From: an uncultured Spirochaetaceae bacterium
GTDB taxonomy: Bacteria; Spirochaetota; Spirochaetia; Treponematales; Treponemataceae
Reading direction: 5' to 3'
DNA length: 33,178 bases
NCBI GenBank assembly: GCA_902797055.1
Contig: CADBRT010000069.1
Coordinates: 1 to 33,178 of the forward strand
The notes below the pieces were generated by a model, which was not told where the DNA came from, ran no database searches, and saw only the letters and a program-made list of their open reading frames with translations. Shown in pieces: positions 7,908 to 16,545 of this stretch (position 1 is its first letter; the number at the start of each line of letters is the position of its first letter). The translations under genes were made by a program, and so were the position numbers.

Positions 7908-9191
7908 ATGTACGAGTACCATGTTGAAGGCGGATTCCCCATAAAAGGCTCCATCACAGCAAGCGGCAACAAAAATGCCGCCCTCCCCTGCATTGCGGCG
8001 ACACTCCTGACAAAGGAGCCAATCATTCTGCGGAATATTCCCGACATTGAAGACACAAATGTCATGCTGCAGATTCTTCAGTCCCTCGGTGTCGGTGTCG
8101 AAAAAATCGAAGACCACACCTGGAAGATTGATGCAGCCGACATCACCACAAGCACAATACCGGCGCAGATGACAAAAAAAATACGTGCGTCAATCCTGTT
8201 TGCAGGACCGCTGATTGCCCGTACCGGAAAAGCTATCATGATGCCGCCGGGAGGAGACGTCATCGGCAGACGGCGGGTGGACACCCACTTTCTGGCGCTG
8301 CAGGAACTCGGCGCGCGGATAAGCGTCGAAGGGCGGTTCGAATTTACGGCAAACAAACTGGCGGGTGCCGACATTTTCCTTGACGAGACTTCGGTAACCG
8401 CCACCGAAAATGCAGTCATGGCTGCTGTTCTGGCAGAAGGAAAGACAGACATAACGAACGCTGCAAGTGAACCGCACGTGCAGGATTTGTGCAACATGCT
8501 CAACAGCATGGGAGCAAAAATCACGGGAGTCGGCAGCAATATACTCCACATTGAAGGAGTCAAAAAGCTTTCCGGCACAGACTTTACCATCGGTCCCGAT
8601 TTCATGGAGATTGGTTCCTTCATCGGGCTTGCCGCCTGCACTAGGGGTTCCATAGAGATACACGGTGTGAGGCCTCAGGACTTGCGCCCGCTCAGAATAT
8701 CGTTCAACAAACTCGGCATACGGTGGGATATCGAAGAAGACACGCTGTATTACACCAGCGACCATCAGCTCAAGGTGAACCCGGACTTAGGCGGCATGAT
8801 ACCGAAAATCGATGATTCCCCTTGGCCGGGCTTTCCGCCGGATTTAACGTCCATCATGGTGGTAGTCTCCACACAGGTGGAGGGTACCGTCCTGATTTTT
8901 GAAAAGATGTTCGAAAGCAGAATGTTTTTTGTAGACAAGCTCATCAGCATGGGAGCGCGGATAACGCTGTGTGACCCACACCGGGCTGTTGTTTCCGGAC
9001 CGAGCGCACTGCACGGGGAACATTTGGTTTCCCCGGACGTTCGGGCAGGCATGGCAATGGTTATTGCAGCCCTTTCAGCACGAGGGGAAAGCCGCATCAG
9101 CAATGTGTACCAGATTGAGCGCGGCTACGAACACCTCGTCGAAAAGCTCCAGTCCTTAGGCGCACACATAGAACGGGTGGAAGTAAAATAG
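7908..9191 (+). CDS. murA: UDP-N-acetylglucosamine 1-carboxyvinyltransferase, Asp active-site form
   Basis: A 427-residue MurA, the first committed enzyme of peptidoglycan synthesis, transferring enolpyruvate from PEP to UDP-GlcNAc in the cytoplasm. Visible features: the N-terminal GNKNAALP motif with the Lys-Asn pair, the active-site loop PPGGDVIGRRRVD, DVRAGMAMVIAAL with conserved Asp and Arg, and the C-terminal YQIERGYEHLVEKLQSLGAHIERV. The loop residue that is Cys115 in E. coli is Asp117 here (GAC at 8256-8258); such MurAs are known to be insensitive to fosfomycin. ATG 7908 is chosen because it starts the family-typical sequence; an upstream in-frame start would overlap pepT. It is two bases from the pepT stop, with no clear Shine-Dalgarno sequence, suggesting translational coupling. 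Confidence 0.95.
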   Translation: MYEYHVEGGFPIKGSITASGNKNAALPCIAATLLTKEPIILRNIPDIEDTNVMLQILQSLGVGVEKIEDHTWKIDAADITTSTIPAQMTKKIRASILFAGPLIARTGKAIMMPPGGDVIGRRRVDTHFLALQELGARISVEGRFEFTANKLAGADIFLDETSVTATENAVMAAVLAEGKTDITNAASEPHVQDLCNMLNSMGAKITGVGSNILHIEGVKKLSGTDFTIGPDFMEIGSFIGLAACTRGSIEIHGVRPQDLRPLRISFNKLGIRWDIEEDTLYYTSDHQLKVNPDLGGMIPKIDDSPWPGFPPDLTSIMVVVSTQVEGTVLIFEKMFESRMFFVDKLISMGARITLCDPHRAVVSGPSALHGEHLVSPDVRAGMAMVIAALSARGESRISNVYQIERGYEHLVEKLQSLGAHIERVEVK

Positions 9192-9230
9192 ACGGGGACA
9201 CGCCCGTCATTTCCGCCCACATCGACAACC

Positions 9231-9240
9231 GATACGTATC
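9231..9240. repeat. 10-base perfect palindrome upstream of htrA promoter
   Basis: GATACGTATC ends 12 bases before the htrA -35 box. It could bind a regulator; short palindromes also arise by chance. Confidence 0.3.
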
Positions 9241-9252
9241 CGTCGAAGTCTT

Positions 9253-9281
9253 TTGACACAGACGGTATTTATCGGTATAGT
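9253..9281 (+). promoter_or_regulatory. Strong sigma70-type promoter of htrA, leaderless arrangement
   Basis: Consensus TTGACA (9253-9258), exactly 17 bases, TATAGT (9276-9281), then six bases and ATG 9288. The predicted +1 is the A of the start codon. Confidence 0.8.
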
Positions 9282-9287
9282 GGAACA

Positions 9288-10589
9288 ATGAAACTTTATT
9301 CAATCAAACAGGTCATCACAGCATCCTTGGTAACAGGTTTTGTTATGGCGGCGCTTGCAATTACAATCTGCATAAACGCGTTCGGCCGCAACACCGCAAA
9401 CCAAAAAGTAGAAGCCGCAAGCAACATCCTTACAAAAGAAGAACCTGTGGTGGACACGTCCAGCAAGCTTGAAAAACTGGACAGTCTTTCTGATGATGCC
9501 ATATACTTGGAGACAAATACTCCTGCCCTCGAAGTTATAAACGAAAACAATTCATACACGCAGGACGAAGCCCAGAATATATCCGTCTACGACAGATGCA
9601 ACGAAGCTGTTGTAAACATCACGACACAGGTTATGGGGTACAACTGGTTCTACGAACCGGTCGTAACATCCAGCGGGTCTGGTTCAGGCTCAATCATTGA
9701 CAGGCGCGGCTACGTAGTTACCAACGTCCACGTTATTGAAGACGCCTCGGTCATCAGCATCTCCCTGGCAGATGGTTCAACATACGAAGGTCGTGTCGTC
9801 GGACAGGACAAAGAGAGCGACATCGCTGTCTTAAAATTCGACCCGCCTGAAAACGTAGAGCTTAAGACAATCTCCTTCGGCGACAGCGAAACGCTCAAAG
9901 TCGGACAGAAAGTCATAGCAATCGGAAACCCGTTCGCACTTGAGAGAACGATGACAACGGGAATCGTCTCTGGCCTTGGCCGCCCGATACAGGAAAGCAC
10001 AAACGTCATCATCCGCGACATGATTCAGACGGATGCCGCAATCAACCCCGGCAACTCAGGCGGTCCGCTCCTCGACAGCCAGGGACGCATGATCGGTATC
10101 AACACCATCATCTATTCTTCCAGCGGTTCATCAAGCGGAGTCGGCTTTGCAATCCCCGCGAGCACAGCACGCCGCGTCGTCAATGATTTGATGCGGTACG
10201 GCAAGGTAAACCGTGGAGTGATGCTCCTGTCGCTCATCCAGAACACAAGCAGGGTTGCAAGCTATGCGCGCTACGGCATCTCCACCGGAATGATTGTCAG
10301 CAAAGTCAGAAAAGGCAGCGAAGCAGAAAAAGCCGGCATACAGGGCGGAACAAGGGCTGTGCAGTACGGTAGATTCAACCCGCAGACCGTATACCTCGGC
10401 GGAGACATCATCACACAGATTGATACTATCGCCATTTCCAAACTTGCAGACTACTACAGTGCGTTGGAAAACAAAAAGCCGGGCGATACGGTGGAAGTAA
10501 CCGTTTATCGCGACGGTAAATACATAAAGCTGAGTGTCACGCTTGAATCAAACGATTCGACGACAGACAGCACAAACACCAACATCTAA
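9288..10589 (+). CDS. htrA: HtrA/DegP-family serine protease, membrane-anchored, one PDZ domain
   Basis: A 433-residue envelope quality-control protease. Residues about 8-30 form an uncleaved signal anchor (ITASLVTGFVMAALAITICI). After a low-complexity linker comes the trypsin-like domain with the triad H148 (TNVHVIED), D178 (ESDIAVLKF) and S257 (NPGNSGGPLL), then a single PDZ domain (about 305-425; GMIVSKVRKGSEAEKAGI, GGDIITQID). One PDZ plus a membrane anchor resembles DegS/HtrA more than the two-PDZ soluble DegP. The start is fixed by the promoter spacing and by the anchor; the next Met is residue 20, inside the membrane segment. It is transcribed from its own promoter and ends in a strong hairpin terminator. 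Confidence 0.93.
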   Translation: MKLYSIKQVITASLVTGFVMAALAITICINAFGRNTANQKVEAASNILTKEEPVVDTSSKLEKLDSLSDDAIYLETNTPALEVINENNSYTQDEAQNISVYDRCNEAVVNITTQVMGYNWFYEPVVTSSGSGSGSIIDRRGYVVTNVHVIEDASVISISLADGSTYEGRVVGQDKESDIAVLKFDPPENVELKTISFGDSETLKVGQKVIAIGNPFALERTMTTGIVSGLGRPIQESTNVIIRDMIQTDAAINPGNSGGPLLDSQGRMIGINTIIYSSSGSSSGVGFAIPASTARRVVNDLMRYGKVNRGVMLLSLIQNTSRVASYARYGISTGMIVSKVRKGSEAEKAGIQGGTRAVQYGRFNPQTVYLGGDIITQIDTIAISKLADYYSALENKKPGDTVEVTVYRDGKYIKLSVTLESNDSTTDSTNTNI

Positions 10590-10606
10590 GTAATCTACAT
10601 ACCAGC

Positions 10607-10654
10607 AAAACCGTATCCATGAGTATGCTTCATACTGAACGGATACGGTTTTTT
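10607..10654 (+). terminator. Rho-independent terminator after htrA
   Basis: A 12-base stem AAAACCGTATCC (10607-10618) / GGATACGGTTTT (10641-10652) continuing into a T-rich tail. The loop itself holds a second 6-base stem, AGTATG / CATACT. Confidence 0.9.
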
Positions 10655-10774
10655 ATTTTGTTTTATTTCCTCGTCGCAAAACACCATTCCCGCTGATTCT
10701 CTGAAATACGACTTAATGTCACAAAATAAATGAATCTTTTAGCATTTTTTCCTTTCCTTATTTCAAATCTATGG

Positions 10775-10780
10775 TATAAT
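10775..10780 (+). promoter_or_regulatory. -10 element of the malQ operon
   Basis: Consensus TATAAT at 10775-10780, 21 bases before the malQ ATG, predicting a leader of about 15 bases with only a weak AGG. No clear -35; the upstream 100 bases are AT-rich. Confidence 0.55.
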
Positions 10781-10801
10781 AGATAATAAATTAGGCTTAA
10801 T

Positions 10802-12940
10802 ATGGAAAGAAAAACAGGTGTTGTTATCCCGCTTTCCGCTTTGTACACAAAGGACTGCGTTGCGGTGGGCGATTTTTTGGCTCTGAAGGATTTTGCTGAT
10901 TTTGCACAGAAAGCATCCCTCAGTGTTATTCAGTTATTGCCGGTCAATGACACCGGCACACAGTCATCCCCATACTCAGGACTGTCGGCGTATGCGCTTC
11001 ATCCGCTTTACTTGAGGATTGCAGCATTACCGGAATTCGATGATGCATACAAGCACGACAAAACATTCGCAGCCGCCTACCGGGCGTTTAAAAAGGCTTT
11101 TCCCTACACCCCTCGCTTTGACTACGAACAAGTTCTCTCCAAGAAGATAGAGTTGCTCCATCTGCTGTATTCCTACCTCGAAAAGAAAATGTCAGGCAAA
11201 CTCAAAAAAAAGAAGGCTCCGGCAAAAACAGAGGAAGCAGCAAAGTCGGAAGCCCCCGCAGAAGAAGAGAAAAAGGAACTCACCCCTGACGAACTGACAG
11301 CGAAGTTCAATTCAGAGACAGGTGCCTTCGTACGCGCAAACAAATGGGTACCGTACTACGCGGTCTTTAAGGATTTAAAGGACTCTGCAAGCCAAGCTTC
11401 TTGGAAAAATTGGCCGGAGGAGTTCCGCCACCTTACCCGCAAGCAGATTATGCTCCGCTGGGAAAACAGGGCGCACCGCTCCAGCCACTACTTCTTTGTT
11501 TGGTGCCAGATGAGGGCTCATGAACAGTTCAAAGAAGCCGCCGATTACGTCAAAGAAAAGGGCATTACGCTCAAAGGAGACCTTCCGGTTCTGTTGAATG
11601 ACGACAGCGCGGACTGCTGGGCATGGCCGGAATACTTCAATCAGGACATGAAAGCCGGAGCACCGCCAAGCGGAGACACCCCGCTCGGACAGAACTGGGG
11701 ATTCCCGACCTACGGCTGGAAAAACATCGCAGCAGACAATTTCAACTGGTGGAAGGACAGAGTCCGCAGCGCCGCACAGTATTATGGAGCATTCAGAATC
11801 GACCACATACTGGGGTTCTTCAGAATATGGTGCGTAAGAAAAGGAGAAAGCACTGCATACCTCGGTCACACAGAGCCGTATGCCGCCATATCCCGTGAGA
11901 CTCTTGAAAAAGAAGGCTTTGACACCGGCAGGTTGAACTGGCTTTCAAAACCGCACATACCGACCGGGCTTATAGAGGATATCACGTGGAACCACGATGA
12001 AGCGACAGATATCCTCGAGCAGCTCTGCGACCGGGTGGGAACAGAAGAACTCTGGAACTTCAAGAAGGAAATCGAAACCGATGGAGACATCTACCGTCTG
12101 ACGCTTTCTTCCGACGGCGGCAAAGACGGACGCATAAAGGAGGCGCTCGCTGCAAAATGGAGGGACAGAGCGCTGATAGAAATCACACCCGACAACTTCA
12201 TTCCGGTTTATTCATACCGGGATTCAACCGCGTGGAAATCACTAAGCTGGGACGAACAGCAGAAGCTTCAGAACATCTTCGCGAAAAACAAAGAAGCGGA
12301 AAACGCGCTTTGGAAAAAGCAGGCGCTTGATGTGTTGACTCCTATCTGCAAGGAAACAGGCATGACAGCCTGCGCTGAAGACCTCGGCGTCAACCTCGCC
12401 TGCATGCCGGAAGTGCTCAACAGCCTCGACATCCTCTCGCTTAAGGTGATACGCTGGAACCGCGCATGGGAAAAGGACGGACAGCCGTACGTGCCGTTTG
12501 CCGACTATCCCGAGACAAGCGTATGCACAACCTCTGTACACGACAGCTCAACGCTGCGTCAGTGGTGGAACGGAGAAAAGGACAGCGTGCGCGCCTATCT
12601 TTCAATGGCGGCAGACAAAGCGGTTTCTTATAAAGATGACGCACCTCAGGCAGACGCGCCGTTCGATGAAACGGTAGCCGCCTACTGTCTCAAGACATCT
12701 GCACAGACAGGAAGCGCCTGGTTCATCAATCCGCTGCAGGATTATCTGTACCTCAAAGAGGACTACTACAAGGAAAATCCAGACGACGAGCGGATCAATG
12801 TCCCAGGAAGCGTCAACTCGTTCAACTGGACATACCGAATGCCGTATACAATCTCAGAGATTGCAAAGGATAAACTTCTTGTATCACGTATAAAAGAAGC
12901 TGCAAAGATCCATGACGAACAAACAGGGAGGGAATCTTAA
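10802..12940 (+). CDS. malQ: 4-alpha-glucanotransferase (amylomaltase, GH77)
   Basis: A 712-residue GH77 enzyme that disproportionates malto-oligosaccharides by transferring glucan chains to glucose or other acceptors. Motifs: SPYSGLSAYALHPLYL (56-71), GDLPVLLNDDSADCWAW, GAPPSGDTPLGQNWGFPTYG, nucleophile D334 in FRIDHILGFFRIW, acid/base E526 in ACAEDLGVN and third carboxylate D581 in TSVHDSSTLRQWW. Residues about 128-165 are an unusual Lys/Glu/Ala-rich insertion (KLKKKKAPAKTEEAAK), probably a flexible surface linker; its composition recalls the tail of the next protein. ATG 10802 gives the family-typical N-terminus. The GH13 gene begins two bases after the stop, so the pair forms an alpha-glucan (storage or dietary starch/maltodextrin) operon. 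Confidence 0.93.
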   Translation: MERKTGVVIPLSALYTKDCVAVGDFLALKDFADFAQKASLSVIQLLPVNDTGTQSSPYSGLSAYALHPLYLRIAALPEFDDAYKHDKTFAAAYRAFKKAFPYTPRFDYEQVLSKKIELLHLLYSYLEKKMSGKLKKKKAPAKTEEAAKSEAPAEEEKKELTPDELTAKFNSETGAFVRANKWVPYYAVFKDLKDSASQASWKNWPEEFRHLTRKQIMLRWENRAHRSSHYFFVWCQMRAHEQFKEAADYVKEKGITLKGDLPVLLNDDSADCWAWPEYFNQDMKAGAPPSGDTPLGQNWGFPTYGWKNIAADNFNWWKDRVRSAAQYYGAFRIDHILGFFRIWCVRKGESTAYLGHTEPYAAISRETLEKEGFDTGRLNWLSKPHIPTGLIEDITWNHDEATDILEQLCDRVGTEELWNFKKEIETDGDIYRLTLSSDGGKDGRIKEALAAKWRDRALIEITPDNFIPVYSYRDSTAWKSLSWDEQQKLQNIFAKNKEAENALWKKQALDVLTPICKETGMTACAEDLGVNLACMPEVLNSLDILSLKVIRWNRAWEKDGQPYVPFADYPETSVCTTSVHDSSTLRQWWNGEKDSVRAYLSMAADKAVSYKDDAPQADAPFDETVAAYCLKTSAQTGSAWFINPLQDYLYLKEDYYKENPDDERINVPGSVNSFNWTYRMPYTISEIAKDKLLVSRIKEAAKIHDEQTGRES

Positions 12941-12942
12941 AA

Positions 12943-15900
12943 ATGACCATTTCTTACAACGAATTCCACATAAGCCGGACAATCCGCGACTTGTGCGGTT
13001 TTGACCTGTCGCTGTATTCATCAAGCGGCAACGTCATCTTCGCAAACATAAAAGCGGTGCAGAAGTTCCAGACGAAGCTCAATGAACTGTTTGACAGCAG
13101 GAACCAGAAAGAAAAACGGGTTTCCGCAGGCAGCCTCAACGCTATGGGACTTATCGATGAAATCTTCCACTACGTGTGCATGTTGTTCAGGCGTGACAAA
13201 CGGCCGGAAACGTTTGCAAACCTGCTTGCAGACTTGGACACCTACTTCAAAAAGGAAGAAATCGACAAACTGCTGTATGAGTTCATGGACGAGTTCCCGC
13301 CGACCGAAGTGTATCAGGGAAAAATCACGAAGGAAGAATTCCTTGAAAGGACTGCATACGACACTGGAACAAAACGCGAGCGGCCGAACAGGGAACAGGT
13401 TCTCGAAGAACTTGTCCTGCTCCATCTGGCAAATGAAAATCCGGCGTTCCATCCGTTCCAAATTCTTTTCGATGACACAAAGCTTCAGACAAATCCGTTG
13501 TACATCAAGACGTGGAACCAGATAAAGGCTTTCTTCAAAACACAGCCAGTCTTCGGACCAAAGAATCATGACCTCATCACCATGCTCAAAGAGCCGGTCA
13601 TCGTTTCCCCTACCTCGCTCAAAGGACAGCTCGACTACATCAGGACGTACTGGGCAGACCTGCTGGGAGAATGGCTCAGACGGCTACTTGAAGGCATCGA
13701 TACGTTGACAGAGGAAGAAAAGGCTGCCTGGCACCCGACAAACGGCGGCGAAGTTGTCATGGACCCGTACTATTTCGATGACAACCTCATGCGCGAGTAT
13801 GAACGGTTCAGCCCCGACCGGGACTGGATGCCGAAAGTCGTCCTCATGGCAAAAACGGTGCTCGTATGGCTGTACCAGCTGTCAAAGAAATACAACAGGG
13901 ATATCAACCGCCTCGACCAGATCCCTGATGAAGAGCTGGATATTCTCCGCGACGAAGGTTTCACCGGTCTCTGGCTCATCGGTCTCTGGCAGAGAAGCTA
14001 CGCTTCAAAAAGAATCAAGCAGATAAACGGCAACCCGGAAGCAGCAGCTTCCGCATACAGCCTGTATGACTACGAGATTGCTGACAACCTGGGAGGCTGG
14101 GGTGCACTTGAAAACCTGCGCAAACGGTGTTGGATACGCGGAATCAGGCTTGCGAGCGACATGGTCCCGAACCACACCGGCATGGACGGAAATTGGGTCA
14201 TAGAGCACCCGGACTACTTCATTTCATCAAAAGACTGTCCGTTCCCTGGGTATACGTTCAACAGCGAGAACTTGAGTCAGGACGGACGCGTTACCATTCA
14301 GCTGGAAGACCACTACTATTCAAAGACTGACTGCGCAGTCTGTTTCAGACGAATCGACAACCAGACAGGGGACACGACATACATCTACCACGGAAACGAT
14401 GGTACCGGAATGCCGTGGAACGATACGGCACAGATAGACTTCCTGAATTCTGCAGCGCGAGAAGCTGTCATCCAGCAGATTATGAAAGTCGCAGCGAATT
14501 TCCCTATCATCAGATTCGACGCGGCTATGGTGCTCGCCAAAAAACACATCAGAAGGCTTTGGTATCCGGAGCCGGGACACGGCGGCGACATTGCCAGCCG
14601 CAGCCGCTATTCGCTCACCCCAGAGGAATTTGAAGCAAGGATTCCGAACGAATTCTGGCGTGAAGTCGTAGACCGCTGTGCAAAAGAAATGCCAGACACG
14701 CTGCTTCTTGCGGAAGCATTCTGGATGATGGAGGGATACTTCACCAGAACGCTGGGCATGCACCGCGTGTACAACTCTGCCTTCATGAACATGCTGAAAA
14801 AGGAAGAGAACTACAAATACCGCCAGACGGTCAAGAACACTATCAAGTTCGACCCGCAGATTCTCAAACGTTACGTCAACTTTATGAACAACCCAGACGA
14901 AGAAACCGCAGAGGCGCAGTTCGGCAAAGGAGACAAGTACTTCGGAGTCTGTACGCTCATGGTGACTATGCCGGGTCTGCCGATGTTCGGTCACGGGCAG
15001 ATTGAAGGTTTCACTGAAAAATACGGCATGGAGTACACAAAGGCATACCGCGACGAAAAACCGGATGAATGGCTTGTCGGACGACACTGGCACGACATCT
15101 TCCCGCTCATGCACAAGCGCTACCTCTTTGCAGGCGTGGAAAACTTCCTGTTCTACGATGTCTGGGACAACGGGCAGGTGAATGAAAACATCTTCGCCTA
15201 CTCCAACGGAGCAGGAACTGAGCGGAACATCGTGTTCTACAACAACAAATATGAGCACGCACAGGGCTGGATTAAACAGTCCTGTGAATATGCGGTAAAA
15301 ACCGGCAGCGGTGAAAATGACAAATCAATGGTCACCAGAAGTCTGGCGGAAGGACTTTCGCTCACTCCCGGCAGCGACCACTTCATGATTTTCCGTGAAC
15401 ACCGGAAAAACGAATGGTATGTCCGCAGAAGCGATGATATCATCAACCAGGGAATGTTCGTCGCACTCGACGGTTTCGAATATCAGGTATACCTCGATGT
15501 CCAGCAGGTGACGGACACAGCCGAAGGCAAGTATTCAAAACTCTGTGAACTGCTGAACGGACGCGGTGTGCAGGACTTGGAAATCGCTTGGGAAGAATAC
15601 CGCTACAAAGACCTCTACGCAAAACTCGAACAGTTTGCAACACCGGAGTTCCTTAAGGCTCTCCACGACTGCTTCACTTCAGAGGAACCTGCTTTCCAGC
15701 CAATCCTCGCAAAATACAAGAAAGCTGCGCTTGCATACTACGAGGCCGAATTCGAATTCTCACAACAGGAGACGGTAACAGAAGAGGAAGAAAAGAAACC
15801 TCAGAAGGAAAAGAGAACGGAGCAGAAATCCACAACAATGACTGCTGCCGTACGTTTCTCTACGTTCAAAAAGCAACTGGAATTCCTGGCAACCTGCATC

Positions 15901-16545
15901 GCAGAGACCGCTGCCCATAAAGATGACCCCGAATACAGGGAATCCTTTGAAGCGGAAATCTGCAAGGAACTCAGAAAGACACCGTACATGGCGGATGTTC
16001 TGTGCACATATGCAATGGTATCAACAGCCGGAGAGCGCAACTGCCTCAAATGGGGATACAACAGAAAGCTCGCTGAGTACCTGGAGAGGGCTGACTTGAA
16101 AGCTGAAGGACTCAAAGAGACGTTTGCAAATCTCTTCCGCCTGATGAAGGTGCGCACCCTAAACTTTGGGGCAGCAGGCTTCATGGCAAGTGCGTACACT
16201 GTCGCAAAGGAACTCACCTACGGTAAATACTCAGCTTCTTTCACCGGAGCAAATGAATTCAACGGTACAAGATGGTTCAACAAGGAACGCATGGACGAAA
16301 CGCTGACTCAGATGCTTTCATCGGTAACCATGTACAGTCCGAGAATCATGAGGAACAACATCTACAAACTGTATAAGACGCTCTGCACTGCAAGGGATGG
16401 AGCTGAATACAAGTGCGAGGCGTTCGTCAAAGTCTTTGAGCCAGTAAAAAAGCCGGCTTCAAAGAAACCGGCCAGAAAGACTCCTGCAAAAACAAGCAGA
16501 ACTAAAAAATCCGCAAAAGATTCAGAGAGTTCAAAACAGAAATAA
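12943..16545 (+). CDS. Large GH13-family alpha-glucan-active protein with N- and C-terminal extensions
   Basis: A 1200-residue protein without a signal peptide, so probably cytoplasmic. A GH13 barrel occupies roughly residues 335-800: GLWLIGLWQRS (beta1), region I DMVPNH (406-411), nucleophile D526 in IIRFDAAM, acid/base E591 in LLLAEAFW and third carboxylate D652 in NNPDEE. Region IV has Pro651 where typical amylases have His (NHD). About 330 N-terminal, mostly helical residues and about 240 helical residues after a charged linker (about 943-963) match nothing I recognise. The protein ends in a histone-H1-like basic tail (KKPASKKPARKTPAKTSR onward; about 13 of the last 33 residues are Lys/Arg). 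A Shine-Dalgarno GGAGGG lies in the malQ end. The exact reaction (hydrolase, transferase or other) is not determinable. The 3' end overlaps thrC by 44 bases. Confidence 0.85.
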   Translation: MTISYNEFHISRTIRDLCGFDLSLYSSSGNVIFANIKAVQKFQTKLNELFDSRNQKEKRVSAGSLNAMGLIDEIFHYVCMLFRRDKRPETFANLLADLDTYFKKEEIDKLLYEFMDEFPPTEVYQGKITKEEFLERTAYDTGTKRERPNREQVLEELVLLHLANENPAFHPFQILFDDTKLQTNPLYIKTWNQIKAFFKTQPVFGPKNHDLITMLKEPVIVSPTSLKGQLDYIRTYWADLLGEWLRRLLEGIDTLTEEEKAAWHPTNGGEVVMDPYYFDDNLMREYERFSPDRDWMPKVVLMAKTVLVWLYQLSKKYNRDINRLDQIPDEELDILRDEGFTGLWLIGLWQRSYASKRIKQINGNPEAAASAYSLYDYEIADNLGGWGALENLRKRCWIRGIRLASDMVPNHTGMDGNWVIEHPDYFISSKDCPFPGYTFNSENLSQDGRVTIQLEDHYYSKTDCAVCFRRIDNQTGDTTYIYHGNDGTGMPWNDTAQIDFLNSAAREAVIQQIMKVAANFPIIRFDAAMVLAKKHIRRLWYPEPGHGGDIASRSRYSLTPEEFEARIPNEFWREVVDRCAKEMPDTLLLAEAFWMMEGYFTRTLGMHRVYNSAFMNMLKKEENYKYRQTVKNTIKFDPQILKRYVNFMNNPDEETAEAQFGKGDKYFGVCTLMVTMPGLPMFGHGQIEGFTEKYGMEYTKAYRDEKPDEWLVGRHWHDIFPLMHKRYLFAGVENFLFYDVWDNGQVNENIFAYSNGAGTERNIVFYNNKYEHAQGWIKQSCEYAVKTGSGENDKSMVTRSLAEGLSLTPGSDHFMIFREHRKNEWYVRRSDDIINQGMFVALDGFEYQVYLDVQQVTDTAEGKYSKLCELLNGRGVQDLEIAWEEYRYKDLYAKLEQFATPEFLKALHDCFTSEEPAFQPILAKYKKAALAYYEAEFEFSQQETVTEEEEKKPQKEKRTEQKSTTMTAAVRFSTFKKQLEFLATCIAETAAHKDDPEYRESFEAEICKELRKTPYMADVLCTYAMVSTAGERNCLKWGYNRKLAEYLERADLKAEGLKETFANLFRLMKVRTLNFGAAGFMASAYTVAKELTYGKYSASFTGANEFNGTRWFNKERMDETLTQMLSSVTMYSPRIMRNNIYKLYKTLCTARDGAEYKCEAFVKVFEPVKKPASKKPARKTPAKTSRTKKSAKDSESSKQK

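Noticed and set aside
14320..15258. 312-codon open frame on the minus strand
   Set aside because: Lies wholly opposite the catalytic core of the GH13 gene, has no recognisable domain and no ribosome site; it is a shadow of codon bias.
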